Positions 1-8,667 of a DNA stretch of 64,000 nt are shown here, one piece after another. Position 1 is the first letter of the stretch; each line of letters begins with the position of its first letter. The notes beneath the pieces were generated by a model. The model worked only from the letters and a program-made list of their open reading frames with translations, was not told the DNA's origin and ran no database searches. The position numbers and the translations under genes are program-made. The DNA is from Sphingomicrobium sp. GTDB taxonomy: Bacteria > Pseudomonadota > Alphaproteobacteria > Sphingomonadales > Sphingomonadaceae. Location: contig DATCMI010000001.1 in assembly GCA_036563485.1 (NCBI GenBank), positions 1,046,001-1,110,000 on the forward strand, given 5' to 3'.

Positions 1-60
1 CGGACTCCGCGGTCAAGCGAACTTCTTGGCGTCACTGCGTCGCGCGCGTAGGGCGGCGGC

Positions 61-1275
61 ATGGATCGCGCAGACGTCATCATCTTCGGCGGCGGCCTGG
101 TCGGGCTCGCGCTCGCTTCGGCCCTAGATTCGAGTGGCCTTTCTGCCATCGTCGTCGATCCCGCCGATCCGGCGCCCCGCGCGGCCGCATCGTTCGACGG
201 CCGGACGAGCGCGGTGTCCTCGAGTTCGATGCGGATGCTGGAGACGATCGGCGTCGCTGACCACCTGCAGCAGCCCGGTTGTCCGATCTGGCGGATCGCG
301 GTCGCGGATGGCCTGGAGCCCGGCGGCCTTCACTTCGACCCCGACGATCAGGAGCCGCTCGGCTTCATGCACGAGAACCGCAGCCTTCTCGCCGCACTTC
401 AGGCGCGGGCCGAAGCTGGGAAGAACGTGGCGATTTTCTGGAAGTCTCGGGTCGCATCCGCCGACCGAACGGCGGCTGGCGTGAAAGTCGTCCTAGACGA
501 CGGACGCGTCCTTCAGGCGCCGCTGCTGATCGGCGCTGACGGCCGCAACTCGGCGACGCGCGATGCCGGGGGCATCAACATGGCGCGGTGGAAGTACAAC
601 CATCAGGCGATCGTCTCGGTGCTCCGCCACGAACGGCCCCACGAGCATGTCGCCTACGAAATCTTCTATCCGACGGGGCCGTTCGCGCTGCTGCCGATGA
701 ACGACGACGAGGCGGGCCACCGATCGGCGATCGTCTGGTCGGTGCCGCAGGCCGACGCCGCCGGCTGGCTTTCGCTCAGCGACGAGGATTTCGCCGCCGA
801 AGCGCAGGCAGCAATGGGCGGCTTCCTCGGCAATGTCGCGATGCTGGCGCCGCGCTCATCTTATCCGCTCGGCTTCCACCACGCGGCGCAGATCACGGCC
901 GAGCGCTTGGCGCTGGTCGGCGACGCCGCGCACGCCATTCACCCGATTGCTGGCCAGGGTCTCAACCTCGGCTTCCGCGATGCCGCGGCGCTCGCCCAGG
1001 TGCTGGTCGAAGGCGCCAGGCTCGGACTCGACCTCGGCGACCGGCAGTTGCTCGACCGTTACCAGCGCTGGCGTTCACTCGACGCGCTGTCCGTCGCTTT
1101 CGCGACCGATACGCTGACGCGGATCTTCGGCGTGCCGGGCCGCACCGCGTCGGGCATTCGCCGCTTCGGCATGGGGCTGGTCGGGCGCATCTCGCCGCTT
1201 CGCAACAAGCTGATGAGCGAAGCGCGCGGCACCAGCGGCGACCTCCCGCTGCTGCTCAGAGGCCTGCCGATCTAG
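61..1275 (+). CDS. FAD-dependent UbiH/UbiF/COQ6-family hydroxylase
   Basis: A 404-residue flavoprotein monooxygenase, expected to hydroxylate the aromatic ring of a ubiquinone precursor at the membrane. The N-terminus shows the dinucleotide-binding glycine pattern FGGGLVGLALA (residues 9-19). Around residue 287 the second FAD motif GDAAHAIHPIAGQGLN is intact, as is typical of the UbiH/UbiF/VisC/COQ6 family. Length is normal. Which ring position it attacks cannot be read from the sequence. It converges with the LON-domain gene, with 3 bp between the stops. A COQ9-family gene about 15 kb away supports a ubiquinone role. The ATG follows a G-rich stretch usable as a ribosome-binding site. Confidence 0.9.
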   Translation: MDRADVIIFGGGLVGLALASALDSSGLSAIVVDPADPAPRAAASFDGRTSAVSSSSMRMLETIGVADHLQQPGCPIWRIAVADGLEPGGLHFDPDDQEPLGFMHENRSLLAALQARAEAGKNVAIFWKSRVASADRTAAGVKVVLDDGRVLQAPLLIGADGRNSATRDAGGINMARWKYNHQAIVSVLRHERPHEHVAYEIFYPTGPFALLPMNDDEAGHRSAIVWSVPQADAAGWLSLSDEDFAAEAQAAMGGFLGNVAMLAPRSSYPLGFHHAAQITAERLALVGDAAHAIHPIAGQGLNLGFRDAAALAQVLVEGARLGLDLGDRQLLDRYQRWRSLDALSVAFATDTLTRIFGVPGRTASGIRRFGMGLVGRISPLRNKLMSEARGTSGDLPLLLRGLPI

Positions 1276-1278
1276 ACC

Positions 1279-1914
1279 TTACTGAAGGGTGGGTTCGACC
1301 TCGACGCCGCCGGTGATGGCGGCTCGGTGGAATTGCATCAGCTGGACCAGCAGGTCGGCGCGACCGTCGAGCGTCGCCTGTTCCAGCAGCGCCTGCTTCG
1401 CCCCCACGTCGAACGGTGCGACCTGGGCGATCGCGTTGACCAGCATCTCGTCATCGAGCCGGCTGACCGCCGCCCAATCGACGACGAGCCCCATCGCATC
1501 CCCGAGCCGCCGCGCTTCCTGCTCGACTTCCGCGCGCTGGCCGAGTGACAGCGGGTCCGGCTCATCGTCGTCGAAGGCTTCGATGTCGGCGTCGGCGCAG
1601 CGGTAAGGAGCCTCGGGTTTAGGCTCCCGCTCGATCCGGAACCGGTTGGTGCCGAGAAGGACGATGTTGAAGCGTCCGTCCTCAAGCTCCTCCATGCCGA
1701 CAATCTCGCCGACGCAGCCGACGTTATAAAGCGGCGCCTTGTTGTCGTCGTCGATCCGGTGCGGCTGGATCATCGCAATGCGGCCGGCGCCATCGACGGC
1801 GTCCCGCACCATCTCCCGGTAGCGCGGCTCGAAAATGTGCAGCGGCAGCTGGGATCGAGGAAACAGGAGCGCTCCCGGTAGAGGGAACAGGGGAACGCGG
1901 ATCATCCGGCTCAT
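1279..1914 (-). CDS. LON peptidase substrate-binding (N-domain) protein
   Basis: A 211-residue stand-alone LON substrate-binding domain without ATPase or protease parts. It begins with the family hallmark PLFPLPGALLFPRSQLPLHI and continues with FEPRYREMV. The frame is open 111 bp further upstream, inside the thioredoxin gene. The ATG at 1914 is preferred because it forms an ATGA overlap with the thioredoxin stop and places the hallmark at the N-terminus. These proteins often sit directly behind a thioredoxin-like gene in alphaproteobacteria, as here, which suggests a shared protein-quality role. The biochemical function of the isolated domain is not established. Confidence 0.88.
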   Translation of the reverse strand: MSRMIRVPLFPLPGALLFPRSQLPLHIFEPRYREMVRDAVDGAGRIAMIQPHRIDDDNKAPLYNVGCVGEIVGMEELEDGRFNIVLLGTNRFRIEREPKPEAPYRCADADIEAFDDDEPDPLSLGQRAEVEQEARRLGDAMGLVVDWAAVSRLDDEMLVNAIAQVAPFDVGAKQALLEQATLDGRADLLVQLMQFHRAAITGGVEVEPTLQ

Positions 1915-2816
1915 GTGAACAGGAGCGCGGACAAGCGGCGGCGCTGGGCGCTGGACCAGGGGTCTTCCAGACCCTGCGCTTCCAGGAGCTGAAGAAATTT
2001 CTGCCGCGCCGCGCCATCGTTCCACTCGCGGTCGCGGCGGACGATCTCGAGTAAGGCGTCGGCCGCACCGTCCCGGTCCCCCGCGCCCATTTTCGCGGAG
2101 GCGAGTTCGAACCGCGCCTCGTGGTCGTCGGGGTCCGCGGCCAGGCGAGCTTCCAGCGGTCCGGTCTCCGCCTTCGGAGCGGTTGCGACTTCCAGCGCGG
2201 CTCGGGCGCGGGCGATCTCCGGCTTCTTCGCAAGCTCGTCCGAGACGGAGTCGAGGAGCGCGCGCGCCTCGTCGGTCTGGCCGGCTGCGATCTGGGCGCG
2301 CGCAAGCCCGCCGATCACCTCCGGCTTTTCGGGCGCCATTTCGCGGATCTGCTCGAAAATGTTCACGGCGCGGGAGGCGTCGCCCTCGTCGAGCACCTGC
2401 TCGGCCATGGCGATCAGCGGCTCTATCTCCGCTTCCACCGCGGCGCCTTCGCCCTCGATGTGAAGCTGGGCGAGCAGCTGGTCGAGCACCTTCTTGATCT
2501 GACCTTCGGAGCGGTAGTTGGTAAGGTCGGCGACCGGCTGCCCGCGATAGATCGCGTATACGGTCGGGATGGACTGGATCCGGAACTGCGCCGCGAGCAT
2601 CTTATCCTTGTCGACGTCGATCTTGGCGAGCCTGACGCCCTTGTCGGCATAATCGGCTGCAACCTTGTCGAGGACCGGCGAGAGCTGCTTGCACGGGCCG
2701 CACCATTCCGCCCAGAAATCGAGGATGACCAGCGAGGTCATCGACGGCTGCATCACTTCGGCCTCGAATCGCTGGATTGATTCGCGCTCGGCTTCGCTCA
2801 GGCCCAGGGTTGCCAC
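1911..2816 (-). CDS. Thioredoxin-domain protein with TPR-like C-terminus (CnoX/YbbN type)
   Basis: A 301-residue cytoplasmic protein. An N-terminal thioredoxin fold (residues 20-125) carries the classical WCGPC site (Cys39 and Cys42) and the cis-proline region SIPTVYAIYRG. Residues 135-300 are alanine-rich helical repeats matching the tetratricopeptide half of CnoX/YbbN co-chaperones. E. coli CnoX lacks the redox-active CxxC, whereas this protein keeps both cysteines, so it may be redox active as well as a holdase. It is translationally coupled to the LON-domain gene. An ATG start at 2816 gives the normal N-terminus. Confidence 0.9.
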   Translation of the reverse strand: MATLGLSEAERESIQRFEAEVMQPSMTSLVILDFWAEWCGPCKQLSPVLDKVAADYADKGVRLAKIDVDKDKMLAAQFRIQSIPTVYAIYRGQPVADLTNYRSEGQIKKVLDQLLAQLHIEGEGAAVEAEIEPLIAMAEQVLDEGDASRAVNIFEQIREMAPEKPEVIGGLARAQIAAGQTDEARALLDSVSDELAKKPEIARARAALEVATAPKAETGPLEARLAADPDDHEARFELASAKMGAGDRDGAADALLEIVRRDREWNDGAARQKFLQLLEAQGLEDPWSSAQRRRLSALLFT

Positions 2817-2990
2817 GTCTCGCTGTTGCTCCTTGTCACTCGACGAGGGCTCATATGGTCCGCTGTGCCGGTGGTCACAAGCCGTGCGCGAGAGAGCCTT
2901 GCAGGAGCCGACATGAGCGTGCTAGGCGCGCGCCTCACCTCAGCCGCAGGGCGCCACGCGAAGCGTGCCGCCGAGCGGCTCAGCTGTCGA

Positions 2991-3065
2991 GCGGGCGTAG
3001 CTCAGGGGTAGAGCACAACCTTGCCAAGGTTGGGGTCGAGGGTTCGAATCCCTTCGCCCGCTCCA
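2991..3065 (+). tRNA. tRNA-Gly (anticodon GCC), CCA encoded
   Basis: A full cloverleaf can be drawn. The acceptor stem is GCGGGCG/CGCCCGC (2991-2997 with 3055-3061), and the D stem is GCTC/GAGC. The anticodon stem is CAACC/GGTTG with loop TTGCCAA, giving anticodon GCC at 3023-3025. The T arm is GAGGG-TTCGAAT-CCCTT with one G-T pair. The discriminator is T3062 and CCA is encoded at 3063-3065. No integrase or duplicated 3' end lies nearby, so there is no sign of use as an attachment site. Confidence 0.97.
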
Positions 3066-3211
3066 GCAATTCACTGAACCGAATGAACCGGATAACGAAC
3101 CCCTCAGGGGGCGGGTGAGCATAGGCGTCGGCCGGTTCGCTGCACAGCAGGGGGCGAGGGCAGCGCGCCAAGCGGCTGAGCGAATGCGCACCGACGCCGC
3201 TGAGTAAATAA

Positions 3212-3245
3212 AAAAGGGCGCCGCGGACCAGCCGGGCGCCCTTTT
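3212..3245 (-). terminator. Rho-independent terminator of the rpmI-rplT operon
   Basis: A perfect 11-bp inverted repeat, AAAAGGGCGCC at 3212-3222 and GGCGCCCTTTT at 3235-3245, with a 12-nt loop. Read on the minus strand, the stem ends in a U-rich run (TTTTTATTTA), 22 bp past the rplT stop. The reverse direction also ends in TTTT, so it may act both ways and close the tRNA-Gly transcript as well. Confidence 0.9.
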
Positions 3246-3266
3246 CTATTCTTTAGCGGACGAGTC

Positions 3267-3656
3267 TTAAGCGGCCTTCGCCTCGCTGTTCGGCGCATGC
3301 TTCTCGAGCGCGCCCTTCGCCTGAGCGATGATGGCGCTGAACGCTTCCGCTTCGTGCATCGCGATGTCCGCGAGCACCTTGCGGTCGAGCGTGATGCCGG
3401 CGAGGTTCAGCGCGTGGATGAACTGACCGTAGGTCAGGCCTTCGGCGCGAACCGCGGCGTTGATGCGCTGGATCCACAAAGCGCGGAAGCTCCGCTTCTT
3501 CACCTTGCGGTCGCGATAGGCGTACTGCCCGGCCTTCTCGACGGCCTGGCGGGCGATTCGGATCGTGTTCTTGCGACGGCCGTAATAGCCCTTCGCCAGT
3601 TCCAGGATTCGCTTGTGCTTTGCGCGGGTGGTTACACCCCGTTTAACGCGTGCCAT
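3267..3656 (-). CDS. rplT: 50S ribosomal protein L20
   Basis: A 129-residue basic protein with the canonical L20 opening MARVKRGV and the conserved [18 protein letters not shown] and [20 protein letters not shown] segments. It is about 10 residues longer than most L20 proteins because of an alanine- and lysine-containing tail. L20 binds 23S rRNA early in 50S assembly. It lies 14 bp downstream of rpmI and ahead of a strong terminator. infC, often the first gene of this operon, is absent here. Confidence 0.98.
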   Translation of the reverse strand: MARVKRGVTTRAKHKRILELAKGYYGRRKNTIRIARQAVEKAGQYAYRDRKVKKRSFRALWIQRINAAVRAEGLTYGQFIHALNLAGITLDRKVLADIAMHEAEAFSAIIAQAKGALEKHAPNSEAKAA

Positions 3657-3670
3657 GTCTCGCTAGCTCC

Positions 3671-3874
3671 TTATTTCAGGCCGTAGGGGGCCCAGGCCTT
3701 CACGCGCGCCGTATCGGCGTCGGCGAGGACTTCGGTGCCGCGGTTCTGGCGGATATATTTGGCGTTGTGGCTGATCAGGCGGTGGCGCTTGCCGGCGACA
3801 CCATGCTTGATCTTGCCCGTCGCCGTGAGCTTGAAGCGCTTCTTGACGCCGCTCTTGGTCTTGAGCTTCGGCAT
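3671..3874 (-). CDS. rpmI: 50S ribosomal protein L35
   Basis: A 67-residue basic protein with the L35 signature MPKLKTKSGVKKRFKLT and the KHGVAGKRHRL segment. The frame is open 72 bp upstream, but the ATG at 3874 is right: AAAGGAGACGAAA is an excellent ribosome-binding site, and L35 begins with MPK. L35 is a small protein of the large subunit. It is co-transcribed with rplT and the pair shares the downstream terminator. Confidence 0.98.
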   Translation of the reverse strand: MPKLKTKSGVKKRFKLTATGKIKHGVAGKRHRLISHNAKYIRQNRGTEVLADADTARVKAWAPYGLK

Positions 3875-4005
3875 TTTCGTCTCCTTTGTGCGTCTCTGGG
3901 ACGCGACGTTATCCAACCGCCACGGCATGCCTTCAGGCCGGGCCATTGGTTTTCCAACGATCTGGAAAGCGCGCGCCTATAGAGGGCAAGGCGCGCTAAG
4001 GCAAC

Positions 4006-4656
4006 CTACCAGCCGTGGCGCGAGCCGTCGCGTTTCAGGAACGCGCCACTGTCGTCGGGCCCCAGCCGGTCGAAGAGGCGCCGCATGTCGCCGACGCTTT
4101 GCTCGACCGGCAAGGGCGCGCCGCTGCCGCCCATCCGCGTCTTGACCCAACCCGGATCGACGACGGCGGCGATGACGCCGCGCTCCCGCGCTTCGAGCGC
4201 CAGGTTGCTCCACGCCATGTTCAGCGCCGCTTTCGACGTGCGGTACGGCACCCATCCGCCGTCATTTTCCGTGATGCTTCCCATGCCGCTCGACAAAGCC
4301 AGCATCTTGCCGCCGTCGTTCATGCGCGGGAGCAGCGCGCGGCCGAGCTGGTAGGGCGCGATCATGTTGACCATCATCATCGCTTGCCACTCGCGGGCGT
4401 TTTCCGCCCCTTGGGTGTTCATCGGCTGGTTCGTGCCGGCATTGGCGATGAACAGGTCGAGCGGTTCGCTGACGCGGAACGCGGCGACGCCGTCGGCCTC
4501 CGAGAGGTCGAGCGCTTCGACACGGACGCCGAGCGCGTCCAGCTCGGGGCTGGACTGGCGGGCGGTCGCGATCACCTCCCACCCGTCGGCTGCATATTGG
4601 CGGGCGAACTCGAGGCCGATTCCGCGGTTCGTGCCGGTGATCAGGACTGTTGGCAT
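4006..4656 (-). CDS. Short-chain dehydrogenase/reductase
   Basis: A 216-residue classical SDR. The cofactor motif TGTNRGIGLEFA (TGxxxGIG) lies at residues 7-18, the NAG motif (FIANAGT) near residue 80, and the catalytic YxxxK (PYRTSKAALN) near residue 145. It resembles the short carbonyl reductases related to C-factor/CsgA. The substrate cannot be predicted. It is a little shorter than the usual 240-250 residues, losing part of the substrate loop. It lies in the same direction as the SRAP gene upstream with a 31-bp gap, so co-transcription is possible. Confidence 0.88.
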   Translation of the reverse strand: MPTVLITGTNRGIGLEFARQYAADGWEVIATARQSSPELDALGVRVEALDLSEADGVAAFRVSEPLDLFIANAGTNQPMNTQGAENAREWQAMMMVNMIAPYQLGRALLPRMNDGGKMLALSSGMGSITENDGGWVPYRTSKAALNMAWSNLALEARERGVIAAVVDPGWVKTRMGGSGAPLPVEQSVGDMRRLFDRLGPDDSGAFLKRDGSRHGW

Positions 4657-4687
4657 ATGTCGCTAACCCGCCGGGGAGCGACTTGTT

Positions 4688-5263
4688 TCAGGCGCCGACG
4701 ACTTCGAGGTCTCCGGCCGCGCTCGGCGCCAGCATGTCGAGCGAGCGCGCGGAGCCCTCGAGCCATTGGCGCCACGTCTCCGGCCTCAGCAGCGCAATCT
4801 GCCGGCCGTGGTAAGGCTCGATGTCCGGCCCGGGCGGCACCGTCAGCAAAGTGAAGGCTTCGCCGACCTCGGGATCCGCCCGCAATAGGCCGGCTATTGC
4901 GAACTGTCCGCCGCCCGGCGGACGGAACAGCCAGCAGTCCTTGCGCTTCTGCTTCGGGTCCTTGGGCGCGGTGTGCTCGTAGAAGCCGTCGGCGATCACC
5001 AGGCAGCGGTCCTTGCCGAACTCGCGGCCGTCGGACCGCATGTTGAAGACCGGCTTGCCGTTGGGCGCAGGCCACGACCAGCGGCGCTCGACCAGCTCCG
5101 CAGTGCCGCCGATCCAGCGGACGACCGGCGCTCGGTCGGTGATCCGGATGTCGCGCGGCTGCATGTTCGGGATGCCTTCGGGGAAGGCCAGCGGCACCTG
5201 GATGTCGGCAAACAGCCGCCGGATCTCGTCCGGGCCTTTTTCCAGCCGGTAGAGATTGCACAT
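4688..5263 (-). CDS. SOS response-associated peptidase family protein (SRAP, YedK/HMCES-like)
   Basis: A 191-residue SRAP protein that would crosslink to abasic sites in single-stranded DNA through Cys2, exposed after Met removal. It starts MCNLY, keeping that cysteine. The later signatures are present in diverged form: NMRSD (usually NARxE), RCLVIADGFYEH with the catalytic glutamate, and PYHGRQIALL with the active-site histidine. It is shorter than the usual 220 residues and diverged in several motifs. It may be a specialised paralogue of the main SRAP. Confidence 0.88.
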   Translation of the reverse strand: MCNLYRLEKGPDEIRRLFADIQVPLAFPEGIPNMQPRDIRITDRAPVVRWIGGTAELVERRWSWPAPNGKPVFNMRSDGREFGKDRCLVIADGFYEHTAPKDPKQKRKDCWLFRPPGGGQFAIAGLLRADPEVGEAFTLLTVPPGPDIEPYHGRQIALLRPETWRQWLEGSARSLDMLAPSAAGDLEVVGA

Positions 5264-5284
5264 CGGCTTACCCTCGCTCCCTGA

Positions 5285-5941
5285 TCACGCGCAGGATGCA
5301 TAACGGACGTCGCGCACAGCTGTCGGTGCGCACTTACCGGTGAGCATCTTCTGAATGCGCCGCACCCGCTCGCGGTTTGCCTCTGCATGGCGGAGCGGGC
5401 TGAGCTCGTTGGGCGCGATCGTCATCGCCACTAGGCTGAGGAACTGCTCGTCCGAAAGCTGCCGGAACTCGCGGCCATGATAGGTCCGCGCGGCGGCCGC
5501 ATATCCGGTTAGCTGGCGCCCGCCCGCGCGCCCGAAATAGGCATGATTGAGATAGGCGCGCAGCTGCTCATCCTTGCTTAGCGCCGGGTCGAAGACGAAG
5601 CGGGCGATCAGGCTTTGTTCGATTTTCGCGAAGCCCGGCTTGAACCCGCGATCGAAGTAAAGCCGCTTCACCAGCGCCTGGGTAATCGTCGTAGCGCCTT
5701 GTCCGGGGGTCGAGAAATCGACGCCCCGATGCTCATAGAAACCCGGATCCTCGACCTTCAGCAGCATCGCTTTGCGCTGCGGCGGCAGGTCGCTCGGCTG
5801 GAGCTCGCCGGACCGCGCGGTCGCAAGCGCAGCGGGCGTGCGCTCATGGGCACGGACTAGAGCGAACGCTTCCCAAAGCACGAATGCCAGCACTAGGGCG
5901 CAAAGCGCGTAGAGCAGATGGCGGCCCGGCCGGCGCCTCAT
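5285..5941 (-). CDS. Peptidoglycan transglycosylase domain protein (GT51, MtgA-like)
   Basis: A 218-residue membrane-anchored glycosyltransferase. One N-terminal transmembrane helix (residues 8-28) is followed by the GT51 motif EDPGFYEHRGVD, which holds the catalytic glutamate, and by TTITQALVKRLYF, matching the conserved TIxQQLxKN region. No transpeptidase domain follows, so it is monofunctional and would polymerise lipid II in the periplasm. The second motif departs from the consensus (ITQALVKRLY for ITQQLAKNLF), and the whole domain looks diverged from housekeeping MtgA. Its ATG overlaps the prs stop (TGATG), so it is translated from the prs message. Confidence 0.82.
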   Translation of the reverse strand: MRRRPGRHLLYALCALVLAFVLWEAFALVRAHERTPAALATARSGELQPSDLPPQRKAMLLKVEDPGFYEHRGVDFSTPGQGATTITQALVKRLYFDRGFKPGFAKIEQSLIARFVFDPALSKDEQLRAYLNHAYFGRAGGRQLTGYAAAARTYHGREFRQLSDEQFLSLVAMTIAPNELSPLRHAEANRERVRRIQKMLTGKCAPTAVRDVRYASCA

Positions 5942-6885
5942 CAGTCGAAGAGGCTGGAGACCGAGGCTTCGTCGGAAATGCGTTTGATCGCCTCGGCGAG
6001 CAACGGCGCGATGGTCAGCCGGCGGATGTTGCTGTCCTTGGGGTCGGGCTCGCCGGTCCAGATGGTGTCGGTCACGACCAGTTCGCTAAGCTCCGACTTG
6101 GCCACTCGGGCGATGGCGCCGCCCGACAGCACGCCATGGGTGCAATAAGCGAAAACTTCAGTCGCGCCCTGCTGCTTGAGCGCCGCGGCGGCGTTGCAGA
6201 GTGTGCCGGCCGAATCGACGATGTCGTCGACCAGGATGCAGGTGCGCCCGGCGACGTCGCCGATGATGTTCATCACTTCCGATTCGCCCGCCCGCTCGCG
6301 GCGCTTGTCGACGATCGCCAGCGGGGCGTTGTTGAGGCGCTTGGCGAGACCGCGGGCGCGCACCACGCCGCCCACGTCCGGCGAAACCACCATCAGCTCC
6401 TTGCCGCCGAAGCGCGCGTGGATGTCGGTGGCGATGACCGGCGAGGCGAAGAGGTTGTCCGTAGGGATGTCGAAAAAGCCCTGAATCTGCCCCGCATGCA
6501 GGTCGATCGACAGGACGCGATTGGCCCCCGCGGTGGTGATGAGGTTGGCGACCAGCTTGGCCGAGATCGGCGTCCGCGGGCCAGGCTTCCGGTCCTGCCG
6601 CGCATAGCCGAAATAGGGGAGTACCGCGGTGATCCGCTTGGCCGAGGCGCGCCGCAGGGCGTCGATGCAGATCAGCAGCTCCATCAGATTGTCGTTGGCC
6701 GGGTAGCTCGTCGATTGGACCACGAACACGTCCTCGCCGCGGACATTCTCGTTGATCTCGACGAACACTTCCTCGTCGGCGAAGCGGCGGACGCTCGCAT
6801 CGGTGAGCGGCATTTCGAGATAGTCGGAGATCGCCCGCGCCAGCGGCAGGTTCGAGTTCCCGGCAAGCAGTTTCATGTCGGTCAT
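5941..6885 (-). CDS. prs: Ribose-phosphate pyrophosphokinase
   Basis: A 314-residue enzyme that makes PRPP from ribose 5-phosphate and ATP for nucleotide, NAD and histidine synthesis. The class I hallmarks are present: [12 protein letters not shown] at the N-terminus, the flexible loop [24 protein letters not shown], and the PRPP-binding [13 protein letters not shown]. Length is normal. It is transcribed divergently from nadE across a 108-bp intergenic region, which contains the 17-nt dyad TCCTC-N7-GAGGA at about 6942-6958. Confidence 0.97.
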   Translation of the reverse strand: MTDMKLLAGNSNLPLARAISDYLEMPLTDASVRRFADEEVFVEINENVRGEDVFVVQSTSYPANDNLMELLICIDALRRASAKRITAVLPYFGYARQDRKPGPRTPISAKLVANLITTAGANRVLSIDLHAGQIQGFFDIPTDNLFASPVIATDIHARFGGKELMVVSPDVGGVVRARGLAKRLNNAPLAIVDKRRERAGESEVMNIIGDVAGRTCILVDDIVDSAGTLCNAAAALKQQGATEVFAYCTHGVLSGGAIARVAKSELSELVVTDTIWTGEPDPKDSNIRRLTIAPLLAEAIKRISDEASVSSLFD

Positions 6886-6993
6886 TCCCCGCAGCGGATG
6901 CTCGGCGCTTTAGCGAGCGAGTCGCGCCGGCGTAAAGGCGCGTCCTCATGATACGAGGATTGCTAGGCAGTGTTCGTGCGTTAAAGCGCCGCC

Positions 6994-8667
6994 ATGGCCG
7001 CCGACGCACCCGAACAGCTCCGCATCGCCCTTGTCCAGATGAACCAAAGGGTCGGCGATCTTGCCGCCAATGCGGCGGCGATGCTGGAGATGCGGCGGCG
7101 GGCCGAAGGCGCCGATTTGCTGATGGTGCCGGAGCTGCAGCTGACCGGCTATCCCCCGGAGGACCTGCTGCTGAAGCCGGAGTTCGTCCGCCGCACGCAC
7201 GAATGGACCGACCGGCTGGTCGCCGCGACGATCGAGCCCGGGCCTGCGCTCTTGTTCGGCACGGTCGTGAGCGAAGGCGGCCTCAACTACAATGCAATGG
7301 TGCTCGCCGATGGCGGCCGGGTGATCGGGCGGACGCTGAAGCGCGAGCTGCCAAATTACGGCACCTTCGACGAGAAGCGCGTCTTCGCCGCCGGACCGCT
7401 CCCCGAACCGATGCTGTTCCGCGGCGTGAAGATCGGGGTTCCGGTCTGTGAGGACATCTGGCTGGAAACGGTCTGCGCGCACCTCGCCGACGCCGGCGCC
7501 GATTTCATGCTGGTCCCGAACGGCAGCCCCTATGAGCTGGACAAGGACGACACGCGGTACCGGCTCGTCCGCAACAGGGCGCTCCAGACCTCGCTGGCGA
7601 TCGCTTATCTGAACCGCGTCGGCGGCCAGGACGAGCTGGTGTTCGACGGCTCCTCCTTCATCGTCCATCCGGACGGCGAGCGGGTCGTCCAGCTGTGCGA
7701 CTGGGAAGAGGCGCTGTTGATGACCGACTGGCAGCGCACGCCGGAAGGCTGGCGCTGCATGACCCGCGAAGCCCACGACCTCGATGCCTTTCCGGAGGAC
7801 GTCTACCGCGCGATGATGGTGGGGCTGCAGGATTATGTGCAGCGCAACGGCTTTGCCGGAGTCATCCTCGGCCTGTCCGGCGGTATCGACAGCGCCCTCT
7901 CCGCGGCTGTCGCGGTCGATGCGCTGGGGCCGGAGCGCGTGCGCGGCGTGATGATGCCGTCCAAATATACCAGTGACACCAGCCTTGAGGATGCTCGAGA
8001 GAACGCACGCATGCTGGGCTGCCGCCATGACGTCATTTCGATCGCGCCTGCCGTCGCGGCGGTCGACGAGATGCTTCCGGACATGAGCGGGCTGGCCGCG
8101 GAAAACGTCCAGGCGCGGCTGCGCATGGTAACCTTGATGGCGCTTTCGAACTCGAGCGGCGAAATGCTGCTGACCACCGGCAACAAGAGCGAGATGAGCG
8201 TCGGTTATGCGACGCTCTATGGCGACATGGCCGGTGGCTATTCGGTGCTGAAGGACGCTTACAAGACGACCGTGTTCGCTTTGTCCCGGTGGCGGAATGC
8301 GAAGAAGCCCGACAAGGCGCTCGGCCCCGACGGGCCGGTGATGCCAGACCGGATCATCACCAAGCCGCCGACGGCCGAGCTTCGCCCCGACCAGAAGGAC
8401 GAGGACAGCCTGCCGCCTTATTCGCTGCTCGACCGCATCCTCGAAGGTTTCGTCGAAAAGGAAATGTCGGTCCCAGAGGTGGCGGCGTCCACCGGAGCGG
8501 ACATCGCGCTGGTCGCCGACATCGAATCCAAGCTGTTGAAGGCTGAATATAAGCGCCGCCAGGCACCGCCTGGCGTGAAGATTGGCACGCGCAATTTCGG
8601 CCGCGACCGTCGCTATCCGATCAGCAATTTCTTCCACAGCGGCCCCGAAACCGACCTGCCGCGATGA
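6994..8667 (+). CDS. nadE: Glutamine-dependent NAD+ synthetase
   Basis: A 557-residue two-domain enzyme completing NAD synthesis. The N-terminal nitrilase-like glutaminase domain (residues 5-260) shows the Glu (VPELQLTGYPP), Lys (LKRELPNYGTFDE) and Cys (GVPVCEDIW) positions. The C-terminal synthetase domain carries the P-loop SGGIDSAL near residue 296 and the GNKSEMSVGYATLYGDMAGG segment. A glutaminase domain means ammonia is drawn from glutamine. The stop overlaps the gltX start by ATGA, so the two are coupled. Confidence 0.97.
   Translation: MAADAPEQLRIALVQMNQRVGDLAANAAAMLEMRRRAEGADLLMVPELQLTGYPPEDLLLKPEFVRRTHEWTDRLVAATIEPGPALLFGTVVSEGGLNYNAMVLADGGRVIGRTLKRELPNYGTFDEKRVFAAGPLPEPMLFRGVKIGVPVCEDIWLETVCAHLADAGADFMLVPNGSPYELDKDDTRYRLVRNRALQTSLAIAYLNRVGGQDELVFDGSSFIVHPDGERVVQLCDWEEALLMTDWQRTPEGWRCMTREAHDLDAFPEDVYRAMMVGLQDYVQRNGFAGVILGLSGGIDSALSAAVAVDALGPERVRGVMMPSKYTSDTSLEDARENARMLGCRHDVISIAPAVAAVDEMLPDMSGLAAENVQARLRMVTLMALSNSSGEMLLTTGNKSEMSVGYATLYGDMAGGYSVLKDAYKTTVFALSRWRNAKKPDKALGPDGPVMPDRIITKPPTAELRPDQKDEDSLPPYSLLDRILEGFVEKEMSVPEVAASTGADIALVADIESKLLKAEYKRRQAPPGVKIGTRNFGRDRRYPISNFFHSGPETDLPR

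Noticed and set aside
2991..3065. tRNA-Gly as an integration site
   Set aside because: No integrase gene and no second copy of the tRNA 3' end is seen nearby.
6946..8637. 563-codon minus-strand frame opposite nadE
   Set aside because: It lies wholly antisense to a certain gene and resembles no family.
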